In this document: positions 54,513 to 63,845 of the stretch, one piece after another | Position numbering within the stretch: position 1 is the stretch's first letter | Layout of the letters: each line of letters starts with the position of its first letter | NCBI RefSeq assembly: GCF_017515565.1 | Contig: NZ_JAFWFN010000007.1 | Span: 30,318-94,317 of the forward strand | Source: Halomonas sp. | GTDB taxonomy: Bacteria > Pseudomonadota > Gammaproteobacteria > Pseudomonadales > Halomonadaceae | Direction of reading: 5' to 3' | Length of the DNA stretch: 64,000 nt | The notes under the pieces: model-generated | Seen by the model: the letters and a program-made list of their open reading frames with translations, nothing else | Told to the model about the DNA's origin: nothing | The model's database searches: none | Made by a program: the position numbers and the translations under genes

Positions 54513-56003
54513 ATGGATGCCTTAAATAATCTGATGTATGGCTTTGGCATCGCGCTTGAGCCAATCAATATTGCCTACGTATTTGCCGGTGTGTTTGCTG
54601 GCACTATTATCGGTATGTTGCCCGGCCTCGGCCCCATTAGCGCCCTGGCGTTGATGATTCCGATTACCTTTGCTATGGAGCCTTCGTCAGGGCTGATCCT
54701 GATGGCGGGGGTCTACTATGGCGCTATTTTTGGCGGCTCTACTTCCTCTATTCTGCTTAACGCCCCGGGTGTGGCAGGTACGGTAGCAACGTCTTTTGAC
54801 GGCTACCCGTTGGCCAAACAGGGGATGGCCGGGAAGGCGCTGGCTATCGCTGCCTATGCCTCCTTCATTGGCGGCACCATTTCGATTGTATTTTTGATGC
54901 TAGTGGCGCCTCTACTTTCCAAAGTCGCGGTGAGTTTTGGCCCACCGGAGTATTTTGCGTTGATGGTGCTGGGCCTTACCGCCGTGGTCTCACTATCGGA
55001 TAAATCATTGGTGAAAGGGTTAATTGCGGCGGTGGTGGGCGTGATGATCTCCATTGTCGGCATCGACTTACAAACGGGTACCGAGCGCTTTACCTTTGGC
55101 ACTATTAACTTGCTCGACGGTATCGACTTTTTGGTAGTGGCACTGGGTATCTTTGCCCTGGCAGAAGTTTTTTACATGCTGCTACGGGGCGGCGGTGGTA
55201 AAGCGCCGAAGCGAAATGCTATTGGCTCGCTAAAACTGTCGGGCAGCGAAATGAGGCAGATTGCAGGCCCTATCAGTCGTAGCTCGGTGCTTGGTTTCTT
55301 TACCGGAGTGCTGCCGGGCGCTGGGGCCACGATTGGCTCTTTTCTTGGCTACAGCATGGAAAAACGTATTGCCAAAGATGGCGATACCTTCGGTAAGGGC
55401 AATATTAAGGGGGTTGCTGCCCCAGAAGCGGCCAATAACGCTGCCTGTACCGGTTCGTTTGTGCCGCTGCTAACGCTGGGTGTGCCTGGCTCTGGTACTA
55501 CGGCGGTGCTGCTGGGTGCGCTTTTGGTGATGGGGGTAACGCCTGGGCCAATGATGCTTGAGCAACGCCCGGATGTGTTTTGGGGGGTTATCGCGAGTAT
55601 GTATATCGGCAACATTTTCCTGCTGGTACTCAACCTGCCGCTGATTCCGCTGATCGCCAAAATTCTTGATCTACCGCGGCCACTGCTGCTGTCGCTGATT
55701 TTAATCTTCTGCATGATCGGCGTTTACGGCATGAGCTTCAGCGTGTTTGATCTACTGCTGCTGCTTGGTTTTGGATTAATTGGCTTAGGGATGCGCTTAT
55801 TTGGCTTCCCGGCAGCACCGCTGATTTTGGCGCTGATTCTAGGCAATATCATGGAAGAATCCATGCGCCGTGCGCTGCAGATTTCCGGCGGGGACTGGAT
55901 GATTTTTGTTGAAAAACCCATCTCACTGAGCCTGCTGCTTATCGCGCTGCTGTCGCTTGGTTTACCGCTCTTAAAGAAGCGCCGTAAGCGCCCCGTGGCT
56001 TAA
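54513..56003 (+). CDS. tctA: Tripartite tricarboxylate transporter TctA
   Basis: 496 residues, about 11-12 membrane helices. The TctA signature motifs GIVIGMLPGLGP (here GTIIGMLPGLGPISALALMIP) and FFTGVLPGAGATIGSFLGYS / GVPGSGTTAVLLGALLVMGVTPGP are clear. It is the large transport subunit, driven by an ion gradient. Operon ends at a strong terminator (56029-56057). Confidence 0.95.
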   Translation: MDALNNLMYGFGIALEPINIAYVFAGVFAGTIIGMLPGLGPISALALMIPITFAMEPSSGLILMAGVYYGAIFGGSTSSILLNAPGVAGTVATSFDGYPLAKQGMAGKALAIAAYASFIGGTISIVFLMLVAPLLSKVAVSFGPPEYFALMVLGLTAVVSLSDKSLVKGLIAAVVGVMISIVGIDLQTGTERFTFGTINLLDGIDFLVVALGIFALAEVFYMLLRGGGGKAPKRNAIGSLKLSGSEMRQIAGPISRSSVLGFFTGVLPGAGATIGSFLGYSMEKRIAKDGDTFGKGNIKGVAAPEAANNAACTGSFVPLLTLGVPGSGTTAVLLGALLVMGVTPGPMMLEQRPDVFWGVIASMYIGNIFLLVLNLPLIPLIAKILDLPRPLLLSLILIFCMIGVYGMSFSVFDLLLLLGFGLIGLGMRLFGFPAAPLILALILGNIMEESMRRALQISGGDWMIFVEKPISLSLLLIALLSLGLPLLKKRRKRPVA

Positions 56004-56028
56004 TCAGCCCTCTTTTTAAAAGATGTTT

Positions 56029-56057
56029 AGCGCCCTAGCTTAGCTAGGGCGCTTTTT
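56029..56057 (+). terminator. Terminator after tctA
   Basis: An 11-bp perfect stem AGCGCCCTAGC / GCTAGGGCGCT with loop TTA, followed by TTTTC. Confidence 0.92.
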
Positions 56058-56085
56058 CTTATCGTTTTTTAACCAAATTGCTGTG

Positions 56086-56133
56086 AATGCTTTCTTGGTG
56101 CATGGTGCTCTCCTGGTGCATCCAAGCCGTGCA
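56086..56133 (+). promoter_or_regulatory. NtrC-like sites upstream of urtA
   Basis: TGCATCC-AAG-CCGTGCA (56117-56133) matches 10 of 14 NtrC positions, and 56086-56102 has a perfect right half (TGGTGCA) with a poor left half; the centres are 31 bp apart. A further TGGTGC at 56103-56108 and TGGTGCA at 56114-56120 make three direct half-sites. They lie about 140-175 bp upstream of the predicted start. Apart from these sites, the sigma-54 element and the tctA terminator, I see nothing in the 386-base gap. Confidence 0.45.
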
Positions 56134-56241
56134 TTAAGGATGTATTAGCGCGCTACGTTAGTGCATAAAGCGTTTTTAGGTGTTTCTTAATGAACTTCTA
56201 AGTGTTTGATTTATCTTTTATTAAATTCCTTTGTTCCAATG

Positions 56242-56257
56242 TGGCGCACCCCTTGCA
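56242..56257 (+). promoter_or_regulatory. Sigma-54 promoter of urtABCDE
   Basis: TGGCGCACCCCTTGCA has GG (56243-56244) and GC (56255-56256) 10 bases apart and a perfect TTGCA -12 block. Start of transcription would be near 56268, giving a leader of about 120 bases. Confidence 0.75.
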
Positions 56258-56389
56258 GGTGTAATAGGTACCACCCTAGTGGACGTGCTGAAGCGCACTA
56301 ATGCCGGTAGCAGAAAGACGCAGAGGCAGATGTTTCAGCACGCAGCCAACATACCGAGCCCCAAGCATAAGGGGCGCAAGGAGGTTCAA

Positions 56390-57742
56390 GTGACCACACT
56401 GCAGCGCAAGACACACCCTCGCACCCTTGGCCGTTTTACCACTGGCTTAATTGCCGCCGCGGTAATGGGCGCCAGCGCCCACGCTGTTGCCCAGGATAAC
56501 GACCCTATCAAAGTCGGTATTCTGCATTCGCTTTCAGGCACCATGGCGATTAGTGAGTCAACGCTAAAAGACACCGTTGAGATGCTAATTGAGCAGCAGA
56601 ACGACGCTGGTGGTTTGCTGGGCCGCGAGCTTGAAGCCGTAGTGGTCGACCCGGCTTCTAACTGGCCGCTGTTTGCTGAGCGCGCCCGTGAGCTGCTGGC
56701 GCAGCATGAAGTGGACGTTGTGTTTGGTAACTGGACCTCGGTATCGCGTAAAGCCGTTCTACCAGTGTTTGAAGAGCTAAACGGCCTGCTCTTCTACCCG
56801 GTACAGTACGAAGGGGAAGAGTCTTCTGAAAACGTCTTCTATACCGGCGCGGCCCCCAACCAGCAGGCGATTCCTGCCGTTGAGTACCTGATTAATGAAG
56901 TTGGTATTGAGCGCTTTGCATTGGTAGGCACCGATTACGTTTACCCGCGCACCACCAACCGGATTCTGGAAGCGTTCTTAAAAGATGAGCATGGTGTGGC
57001 AGACGAAGACATCATGATCAACTACACGCCGTTCGGTCACTCGGACTGGCAGAATATCGTCTCTGAAATACGCCGCTTTGGTGAAGAGGGCAAACCCACC
57101 GCCGTGGTTTCCACGATTAATGGCGATGCCAACGTCCCCTTCTACCGGGAACTGGCTAACCAAGGCATTGACGCTGCGGATATTCCGGTGATTGCTTTCT
57201 CGGTAGGTGAGCAGGAGCTTTCAGGTATTGATACCGGGCCGCTTGTAGGCCACCTTGCCGCGTGGAACTACTTTATGAGCGTTGATACCGACGCCAACTA
57301 TGACTTTATCGACGCTTGGATTGACTGGACCGGCGATGACATGGCGGTCACCAATGACCCTATGGAAGCGCACTATATTGGCTTCAACATGTGGGCGGAA
57401 GCAGTACGTAAAGCAGGCACCACCGACGTTGATGCAGTGAAAGAGGCGATTATTGGCGTGACGGTTCCCAATCTCTCCGGTGGCTATGCGGCCATGATGC
57501 CGAACCACCACATTACCAAGCCAGTGCTGATTGGTGAGGTGCAGGATAACGGCCAGTTCGACATCGTATGGCAAACGCCGTCAACCGTTGCGGGCGATGC
57601 CTGGTCTGACTACCTGCCGGGTTCACGTGATTTGATCGCCGATTGGCGCGCCCCCATGCGCTGCGGCAACTTCAATGTTGCGAACGGCTCCTGTGGTGGT
57701 AGCACCGCAGCAGAAGAAGCCGAAGCAGCCCTCGCGGAGTAA
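56390..57742 (+). CDS. urtA: Urea ABC transporter binding protein
   Basis: 450 residues from GTG at 56390, chosen because AAGGAGG ends 5 bases upstream and the signal peptide (FTTGLIAAAVMGASAHAVA) follows; an ATG at 56231 would overlap the promoter. The core DPIKVGILHSLSGTMAISESTLKD and VVFGNWTSVSRKAVLPVFEE mark the UrtA/FmdD family that binds urea or short amides. It is the first of urtABCDE and lies behind a sigma-54 promoter, as expected for nitrogen control. Confidence 0.94.
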   Translation: MTTLQRKTHPRTLGRFTTGLIAAAVMGASAHAVAQDNDPIKVGILHSLSGTMAISESTLKDTVEMLIEQQNDAGGLLGRELEAVVVDPASNWPLFAERARELLAQHEVDVVFGNWTSVSRKAVLPVFEELNGLLFYPVQYEGEESSENVFYTGAAPNQQAIPAVEYLINEVGIERFALVGTDYVYPRTTNRILEAFLKDEHGVADEDIMINYTPFGHSDWQNIVSEIRRFGEEGKPTAVVSTINGDANVPFYRELANQGIDAADIPVIAFSVGEQELSGIDTGPLVGHLAAWNYFMSVDTDANYDFIDAWIDWTGDDMAVTNDPMEAHYIGFNMWAEAVRKAGTTDVDAVKEAIIGVTVPNLSGGYAAMMPNHHITKPVLIGEVQDNGQFDIVWQTPSTVAGDAWSDYLPGSRDLIADWRAPMRCGNFNVANGSCGGSTAAEEAEAALAE

Positions 57743-57750
57743 TACCTTTA

Positions 57751-57820
57751 TCCCTTGCCGCACTGCTTAGCTAAGCCCATGGATGCGAAGCAAAGCAATG
57801 CAACAACACGCGGCAAGGGA
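57751..57820 (+). other. Long-range hairpin between urtA and urtB
   Basis: TCCCTTGCCGC (57751-57761) pairs perfectly with GCGGCAAGGGA (57810-57820), enclosing 48 bases that include a palindrome GCTTAGCTAAGC (57765-57776). No T run follows. It sits directly after the binding-protein gene. Confidence 0.7.
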
Positions 57821-57876
57821 GCACGCTACCTCTCCTTTTAGATAACCCTTGTTAGACAACCAAAGGAAGAACCCCT

Positions 57877-59487
57877 ATGAGGCGTTTCCTTTCCTTGGGG
57901 CTTTTGTGTGCGCTGCTACTGAGTATTTCGTTCACTGCACAAGCACAATCTGACTCCAACCCACCTGATGACCCAGCAGCGCTGGAACTGCTCGAAGCGC
58001 TGGATGTGCGTTCTTATCCTGCTAAAGGTGAGGCGATTACGGCCATATTGCAAAGCGACGATGAGCGCGCCCGCGACTGGCTACAGGCACTCCTGGATGG
58101 CCGCTTACAACGCACCGACGACGGCCGTTTTGTGGTGGTGCTTGATAACCGTGGTCGTGACTGGCCAGTGGCGGATGCGTTGACCAATGAGCCTCTGGGC
58201 GACATGTCGCGCCGCGAGCTGGATCGCATCGGTATTAATAACGCGTTGCGCAATCAGCTACGCAGCGCCATTGCGGTGGTGGATCTCTATTCGCCAGATG
58301 TTGAACGCCGCCGCTCATCGGCCGAACGGTTATTGGGTGAAGTCGACGAAGAGCTAGCCGAGCCGCTCGGTGAACTTATCACTGAGGAGGAGGACCGCCA
58401 GGTACAGCGTCGCCTTGCCCAGGCGCTCGCCATTTATCAAGTAGAGAGCGGCCAGCTTGAAGGCGTAGAGGCACTGCGCGGTAGCCTGCACCCCCGTGCC
58501 CGTGTGGCGCTCAGCCGCGCGGCCAGCGGGGAAGATCCTGTTATTGCCGACGCGGCAAGTGAAGCGCTGACCAGTATTGAGCAGAATCTGAAAATCAACC
58601 GCGGTATTGAAACCCTCTACTTCGGCTTAAGTTTAGGCTCTGTGCTGGTGCTGGCGGCGATTGGTTTGGCAATCACCTTTGGCGTCATGGGCGTGATCAA
58701 TATGGCCCACGGCGAGCTGATCATGCTGGGTGCCTACACCACCTGGATGATGCAGCAACTGCTGCCGGGCCAGCCAGGGCTTGCGCTGATCTTATCGATT
58801 CCAGCGGGCTTTATGGTGGCGGCACTTGCGGGTATTGCCATTGAGCGGGGTGTGATTCAGTTCCTCAAAGGCCGCCCGCTGGAAACCCTGCTGGCGACCT
58901 TTGGTATTAGCTTGATTCTTCAGCAGCTGGTGCGCACGGTGATTTCACCGCTCAACCGCACCGTGATTACACCGGAGTGGATGAGTGGTTCGTTGGTGGT
59001 TAACGATGCCCTTTCATTAACGCTCAACCGCATGTTTGTACTAGGTTTTGCACTGGTGGTGTTTGCAGGCCTGATGCTGATTATGCGCCGCACGCGCCTG
59101 GGGCTTGAGGTTCGCGCCGTGACCCAGAACCGCGCCATGGCTCGCTCTATGGGTATTCGTGCCACACGGGTCGATATTATGACCTTCGCGCTAGGCTCTG
59201 GCGTGGCAGGTTTGGCAGGCGTTGCGCTATCGCAGCTCACCAACGTTGGCCCCAACCTTGGCCAAAACTACATTATTGATTCGTTTATGGTGGTGGTGTT
59301 TGGCGGCGTGGGTAACCTGTGGGGCACCCTGGTGGCCGGGCTTTCCCTGGGCATTATCAACCAAGTGTTGGAGCCCTGGGCTGGCGCAGTGCTTGCCAAG
59401 ATTATTGTGCTGGTCTTTATCATTCTGTTTATTCAAAAACGCCCGCGTGGACTCTTCCCGCAGAAGGGCCGGGCTGCGGAGGGCTAA
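57877..59487 (+). CDS. urtB: Urea ABC transporter permease UrtB
   Basis: 536 residues. Signal peptide, a periplasmic helical region (about 25-235) with HEAT-like repeats, as in other proteobacterial UrtB proteins, then a LivH-type permease with about eight helices (FGVMGVINMAHGELIMLGAYT; RAMARSMGIRATRVDIMTFALGSG). It pairs with UrtC. Good ribosome binding site (AAAGGAAG). Confidence 0.95.
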   Translation: MRRFLSLGLLCALLLSISFTAQAQSDSNPPDDPAALELLEALDVRSYPAKGEAITAILQSDDERARDWLQALLDGRLQRTDDGRFVVVLDNRGRDWPVADALTNEPLGDMSRRELDRIGINNALRNQLRSAIAVVDLYSPDVERRRSSAERLLGEVDEELAEPLGELITEEEDRQVQRRLAQALAIYQVESGQLEGVEALRGSLHPRARVALSRAASGEDPVIADAASEALTSIEQNLKINRGIETLYFGLSLGSVLVLAAIGLAITFGVMGVINMAHGELIMLGAYTTWMMQQLLPGQPGLALILSIPAGFMVAALAGIAIERGVIQFLKGRPLETLLATFGISLILQQLVRTVISPLNRTVITPEWMSGSLVVNDALSLTLNRMFVLGFALVVFAGLMLIMRRTRLGLEVRAVTQNRAMARSMGIRATRVDIMTFALGSGVAGLAGVALSQLTNVGPNLGQNYIIDSFMVVVFGGVGNLWGTLVAGLSLGIINQVLEPWAGAVLAKIIVLVFIILFIQKRPRGLFPQKGRAAEG

Positions 59488-59490
59488 CCT

Positions 59491-60654
59491 ATGATGACGC
59501 AATCATCCTCAAGCCAGTTTTGGCTAACCCGCCCGTTTGGCGAACGGGCCACGCAGATTTTCCTTGGCGTGCTGTTTGCTGCACTTCTGCTGGTCACCGT
59601 GCTGCACCTAGCGGTACCCCAGGGCCATCCGCTACACGTGAATGCCTATACGGTAAACCTATTTGGCAAGTACTTAAGCTACGCGCTGCTGGCGGTAGCG
59701 GTCGACCTGGTGTGGGGCTACTTGGGTATTTTGAGCCTCGGTCACGGCGCATTTTTTGCCATTGGCGGCTACGCCATGGGCATGTACCTGATGCGCCAAA
59801 TTGGTGACCGCGGCACCTACGGTGACCCGGTACTGCCGGATTTCATGGTGTTTCTCAGCTGGGATAGCCTGCCCTGGTACTGGCTCGGCTTTGATATGGC
59901 CTGGTTCGCGTTTGCCATGGTATTGATAGCCCCCGGCCTGCTGGCATTGGTATTCGGCTTCTTGGCTTTTCGCTCACGGGTGACCGGGGTCTATCTGTCG
60001 ATCATCACCCAAGCGCTCACCTTTGCGCTGATGCTAGCGTTCTTCCGCAACGAAATGGGCTTTGGCGGTAATAACGGTCTCACCGACTTCCGCGAGCTGC
60101 TTGGTTACAACCTGCGCAGTAACGACACTCGCTTAGGGCTATTTATTGCTACCGGCGTGGCGCTAGCGCTGGGCTACATTCTTTGCCGCGCGATTGTCAC
60201 CAGCAAACTAGGCCGAGTGTGTGTGGCTACCCGGGATGCCGAGGCGCGCACGCGCTTTATTGGCTACCGGGTGGAGCGTTTTCAGCTATTTGTGTTTGTG
60301 GTGTCAGCCATGCTGGCAGGCTTGGCGGGGGCGCTTTACGTGCCCCAGGTAGGCATTATTAACCCCAGCGAGTTTTCACCGATTTTCTCTATTGAGATTG
60401 TGTTGTGGGTCGCGCTTGGCGGTCGTGCCACGTTATATGGCGCGGTGATTGGAGCGATTTTGGTTAACTACGCCAAAACCGTGTTTACCGGCGTGATGCC
60501 GGATGCCTGGCTGTTTGCCCTAGGGGCGATGTTCGTACTGGTCACGGTCTTCCTGCCCAAGGGTGTGGCGGGGCTATTTCGCCATCTCAAGCGCCGCAAG
60601 CGGGACGATGGGGGCGATCAACCCAACAGTACACCTAAGGAGGCTGCCGTATGA
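59491..60654 (+). CDS. urtC: Urea ABC transporter permease UrtC
   Basis: 387 residues, LivM-type permease, with YLGILSLGHGAFFAIGGYAMGMYL and DAEARTRFIGYRVERFQLFVFVVSAMLAGLAGALY. The C-terminal tail is hydrophilic (about 30 residues). It starts 3 bases after urtB (ATG at 59491 or 59494) and overlaps urtD by 4 bases. Confidence 0.95.
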   Translation: MMTQSSSSQFWLTRPFGERATQIFLGVLFAALLLVTVLHLAVPQGHPLHVNAYTVNLFGKYLSYALLAVAVDLVWGYLGILSLGHGAFFAIGGYAMGMYLMRQIGDRGTYGDPVLPDFMVFLSWDSLPWYWLGFDMAWFAFAMVLIAPGLLALVFGFLAFRSRVTGVYLSIITQALTFALMLAFFRNEMGFGGNNGLTDFRELLGYNLRSNDTRLGLFIATGVALALGYILCRAIVTSKLGRVCVATRDAEARTRFIGYRVERFQLFVFVVSAMLAGLAGALYVPQVGIINPSEFSPIFSIEIVLWVALGGRATLYGAVIGAILVNYAKTVFTGVMPDAWLFALGAMFVLVTVFLPKGVAGLFRHLKRRKRDDGGDQPNSTPKEAAV

Positions 60655-61487
60655 GCTTTTTACAATCGCTGAGCCAGCGCGACCGGGTGTTTGATTTTAT
60701 GGCCCCCGAGGCCTCCCCGGTAGATGTGCGCCACGGCCCGATTCTGTATATGGAAGATGTTACGGTGAGCTTCGATGGTTTTAAGGCCATCAACAACTTA
60801 AACCTGACCATCGATGACGGCGAGCTGCGCTGCATTATCGGCCCCAACGGGGCGGGTAAAACCACCATGATGGACATCATCACCGGCAAAACGCGGCCCA
60901 ACCAAGGCAGCGTGTGGTTCGGTAGTCGTCATAATCTGCTGCAAATGAACGAGCCTGACATCGCTAGCCTAGGCATCGGCCGCAAGTTCCAAAAGCCTAC
61001 GGTGTTTGAAGCGCTTAGCGTGTTCGAAAACCTAGAGCTTGCCATGGCGGCAGATAAGCGGATTTTCCCCACGCTGACCGCGCGCATGACCGGTGCAATA
61101 AAAGACCGCATTGATGAGGTGTTGGAAACCATTGGTTTGACCGCGCTGCGCTACCAGCCTGCCGGCATTCTCTCCCACGGTCAGAAGCAGTGGCTAGAAA
61201 TCGGCATGCTGTTGATGCAGCGCCCGCGCTTGCTGCTGGTGGATGAGCCGGTGGCGGGCATGACGGAGCAAGAGATGGAGCGCACCGCCGAGTTACTAAC
61301 CGGTCTTGCGGGTAAGCAGTCCGTGGTGGTGGTGGAGCATGATATGGGGTTTGTGCGCTCGATTGCTCGAAAAGTGACCGTGCTGCATCAGGGCAGCGTG
61401 CTGGCAGAGGGCAGTATGGATCAGGTATCAAGCGACCCTAAGGTGGTTGAAGTCTACCTGGGTGCCGATGATGAGGAGGCCGCCTGA
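60651..61487 (+). CDS. urtD: Urea ABC transporter ATPase UrtD
   Basis: 278 residues, LivG-type ATPase: Walker A GPNGAGKTT, RKFQKPTVFEALSVFENL (typical of UrtD), signature ILSHGQKQW in place of LSGGQ, Walker B LLLVDEPVAGM. The substituted signature is normal for this family. Overlaps urtC by 4 bases (ATGA) and urtE by one base. Confidence 0.95.
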   Translation: MSFLQSLSQRDRVFDFMAPEASPVDVRHGPILYMEDVTVSFDGFKAINNLNLTIDDGELRCIIGPNGAGKTTMMDIITGKTRPNQGSVWFGSRHNLLQMNEPDIASLGIGRKFQKPTVFEALSVFENLELAMAADKRIFPTLTARMTGAIKDRIDEVLETIGLTALRYQPAGILSHGQKQWLEIGMLLMQRPRLLLVDEPVAGMTEQEMERTAELLTGLAGKQSVVVVEHDMGFVRSIARKVTVLHQGSVLAEGSMDQVSSDPKVVEVYLGADDEEAA

Positions 61488-62194
61488 TGCTATCCATTGA
61501 AAAGCTCAACCAATTTTATGGGCAAAGCCATACGCTGTGGGATTTAGACCTTGAGGTGCCCGCAGGCCAATGCACCTGTGTGATGGGCCGTAACGGGGTG
61601 GGTAAAACCACCTTAATGAAGGCCATCATGGGCGAAGTGGCAGTGAAGAGCGGCCAGCTACGCTACCAAGGTGGTGACGGTGACATTGAGCTGACCAAAA
61701 AAGCCGTTGAAGCACGCTCCCGAATGGGGATTGGCTTCGTACCCCAGGGGCGGCAGATTTTTCCGCTGCTCACGGTGGAAGAGAACCTGCGTACCGGGCT
61801 TGCTGCCCGAGGCGACGGGCTGAAAAAAATCCCCGAGCGTATCTACGAGTTATTCCCGGTGCTCAAAGAGATGAAGCATCGCCGGGGTGGCGACTTATCC
61901 GGCGGGCAGCAACAGCAGCTCGCCATCGGTCGCGCGCTGGTGATCGAGCCGAAGCTGCTGATTCTTGATGAGCCGGGGGAGGGCATACAGCCCAATATCG
62001 TTTCGCAAATTGGCCAGGTCATTCGCCAACTGATCAAGGAAGATGGCTTAACGGTTTTGTTGGTGGAGCAAAAGCTGCCCTTTGCCCGCAAATACGCCGA
62101 TCGCTTCGTGATTATGGATCGCGGCCGACCGGTAGCCAAAGGTGATATTAGCGAGCTTTCCAACGAGCTGATCAAGCAGCACCTGACCGTTTAA
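61487..62194 (+). CDS. urtE: Urea ABC transporter ATPase UrtE
   Basis: 235 residues, LivF-type ATPase: Walker A GRNGVGKTT, GFVPQGRQIFPLLTVEENL, signature LSGGQQQQ and Walker B LLILDEPGEGIQPN, the last being typical of UrtE. It is the last gene of the operon. Urease genes are not in this window. Confidence 0.95.
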   Translation: MLSIEKLNQFYGQSHTLWDLDLEVPAGQCTCVMGRNGVGKTTLMKAIMGEVAVKSGQLRYQGGDGDIELTKKAVEARSRMGIGFVPQGRQIFPLLTVEENLRTGLAARGDGLKKIPERIYELFPVLKEMKHRRGGDLSGGQQQQLAIGRALVIEPKLLILDEPGEGIQPNIVSQIGQVIRQLIKEDGLTVLLVEQKLPFARKYADRFVIMDRGRPVAKGDISELSNELIKQHLTV

Positions 62195-62212
62195 GTTATC
62201 CACACCCGATTC

Positions 62213-62240
62213 ACGGCGCCCACTAATTAGTGGGCGCCGT
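62213..62240 (+). terminator. Perfect 28-base palindrome after urtE
   Basis: ACGGCGCCCACTAA and TTAGTGGGCGCCGT are perfect 14-base arms, adjacent without a spacer; the RNA would form a 12-bp stem with an AAUU loop. No T tract follows, so termination is possible but unproven. Confidence 0.6.
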
Positions 62241-62300
62241 AGGTAATAGCACAGGTTGTAAAAACAGAAGGTGTAAAAGTATTGAGTGTGAAAACCTTTA

Positions 62301-62360
62301 GTTTGAGAACTTAGGGTGTTATGAACAAAAAGTTTAAGAACTTGGCGTTTAAGAACAAAG
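62301..62360 (+). repeat. Three GTTTRAGAAC direct repeats
   Basis: GTTTGAGAACTTAGG (62301-62315), GTTTAAGAACTTGGC (62332-62346) and GTTTAAGAACAAAG (62347-62360) lie in an A-rich stretch upstream of the globin-coupled cyclase. The last two are adjacent, 15 bases apart; the first starts 31 bases before the second, about twice that. Possible regulator site. Confidence 0.5.
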
Positions 62361-62446
62361 AGTGAAAAAACCCTGCGCTGGGTTCGTGTTGGCAACATTG
62401 CTTTACGGTAACATAGCTCGCCTTAACAACCAGAGCCGGGTGGAGT

Positions 62447-63808
62447 ATGCGTTATAAAGATAAAAATCAGCTCGCTACCGAGTGGCAAACGCTGCTGGAA
62501 AGTACACCTACGCTGTTACGCAAAGCAGTGGAAACGATGGTTGAACAACACTGCCTCTATTTTGCTGATCACTTCTATAGGGTAATGCTGGAAGATCCCC
62601 ACGCCTCGCTGTTTCTCTCCAACGATCAAGTACAGCAACGTTTAAACCCTTCCATGCAGCGTTGGCTAAGTTCGATGTTCATGGTTGAGCATGCTGACCT
62701 TGAAGCACTCGTCACGCATCAAGAGAAAATAGGCCAGGTGCATGCCCGTATTGATATTCCAGTGAACTTGGTGCTTAACGGTGCGCGGCAGCTTAAACAG
62801 GCAATGTATCAACAGATTAACGCCACGTTTAATAGCACGCTAGCGTCGGAAGGCGCGTCGATGTATGTCTCCAACCATATTGATATGGCCATGGAGATTA
62901 TGAGTCACGCTTACTCGGTGGCCAGTGACCGCAATGCGCGCACTGAAGAGGCGTACAAGCTCTTCTCTCTGACCCAGAGTATTGGCGATGAGCGCGAACG
63001 GCAGCGTTCGGCGCTGTTGGACTGGGAAAATACGCTGATGTTTGCTGTAGCCGCCCAGCAGGAGATAGCCAACTTTCCCCGGCTGGCAAACTCCGAATTT
63101 GGCCTATGGTACTTCCATAAAGCCTGCCATGCCTTTGAAGGCGCGCCGGAAATTACGGCGATATCGCGCCACATTCAGCAGGTGGATGGCGAATGGTTAA
63201 AGGCACTGGGCAGTGAAGATATCAATTCACGGCTGCAGGCGTTGAGTGATATTCGCAACGCGGCGCGCACAATCATCATGCTGTTGGATGATGTGCTAGA
63301 GCGCGCTTCAGGACTAGAAGCAGGGCGCGATAGTTTAACCCGGCTGCTTAATCGTAAGTTTCTTTCCGTCGTACTTAACCGGGAAGTTGAAATTGCCCGC
63401 CACTCAGAAAAGCGCTTTGCGCTATTAATGGTGGATATTGACCACTTTAAGTCGATCAATGATACCCATGGGCACGATGCTGGCGACAGCGTACTGCAGC
63501 AGGTAGCTAGCATTCTTGACCGCTCCACTCGCGGTGGCGACTACGTATTTCGCATGGGCGGCGAAGAGTTTTTAATTGTATTGGTCGACACTGACCAGGA
63601 TGGCAGTCGGCTATTTGCTGAGCGCCTACGGCAAGCCGTTGCCAAAGAGGCTATGCTGGCGACGGCCGATACACTGCTCAATGTGACAGTAAGCGTTGGG
63701 GTAACACTCCACGATGGCCACCCGGACTACCAGCGCTCCATGCAGCGCGCCGACCAAGCGCTCTACCAAGCCAAGCGCGGTGGGCGTAACCGGGTAGTGA
63801 CGGGATAA
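62447..63808 (+). CDS. dosC: Globin-coupled diguanylate cyclase, DosC-like
   Basis: 453 residues, close to E. coli DosC (460) in length and domain order. Globin domain 1-160 with probable proximal heme histidine His99 (GQVHARIDIPVNL) and distal Tyr44 (ADHFYRVM), both at positions matching DosC; middle helical domain 170-290; GGDEF domain 295-453 with GGEEF (371-375) and I-site RGGD (362-365). It should make cyclic di-GMP in response to oxygen. DosC is paired with phosphodiesterase DosP in E. coli; no such gene is seen here, though the window ends soon after. Confidence 0.92.
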   Translation: MRYKDKNQLATEWQTLLESTPTLLRKAVETMVEQHCLYFADHFYRVMLEDPHASLFLSNDQVQQRLNPSMQRWLSSMFMVEHADLEALVTHQEKIGQVHARIDIPVNLVLNGARQLKQAMYQQINATFNSTLASEGASMYVSNHIDMAMEIMSHAYSVASDRNARTEEAYKLFSLTQSIGDERERQRSALLDWENTLMFAVAAQQEIANFPRLANSEFGLWYFHKACHAFEGAPEITAISRHIQQVDGEWLKALGSEDINSRLQALSDIRNAARTIIMLLDDVLERASGLEAGRDSLTRLLNRKFLSVVLNREVEIARHSEKRFALLMVDIDHFKSINDTHGHDAGDSVLQQVASILDRSTRGGDYVFRMGGEEFLIVLVDTDQDGSRLFAERLRQAVAKEAMLATADTLLNVTVSVGVTLHDGHPDYQRSMQRADQALYQAKRGGRNRVVTG

Positions 63809-63845
63809 TCAGCACTTTTAAGAAAAGCACTTAAGGAAAAGCACT

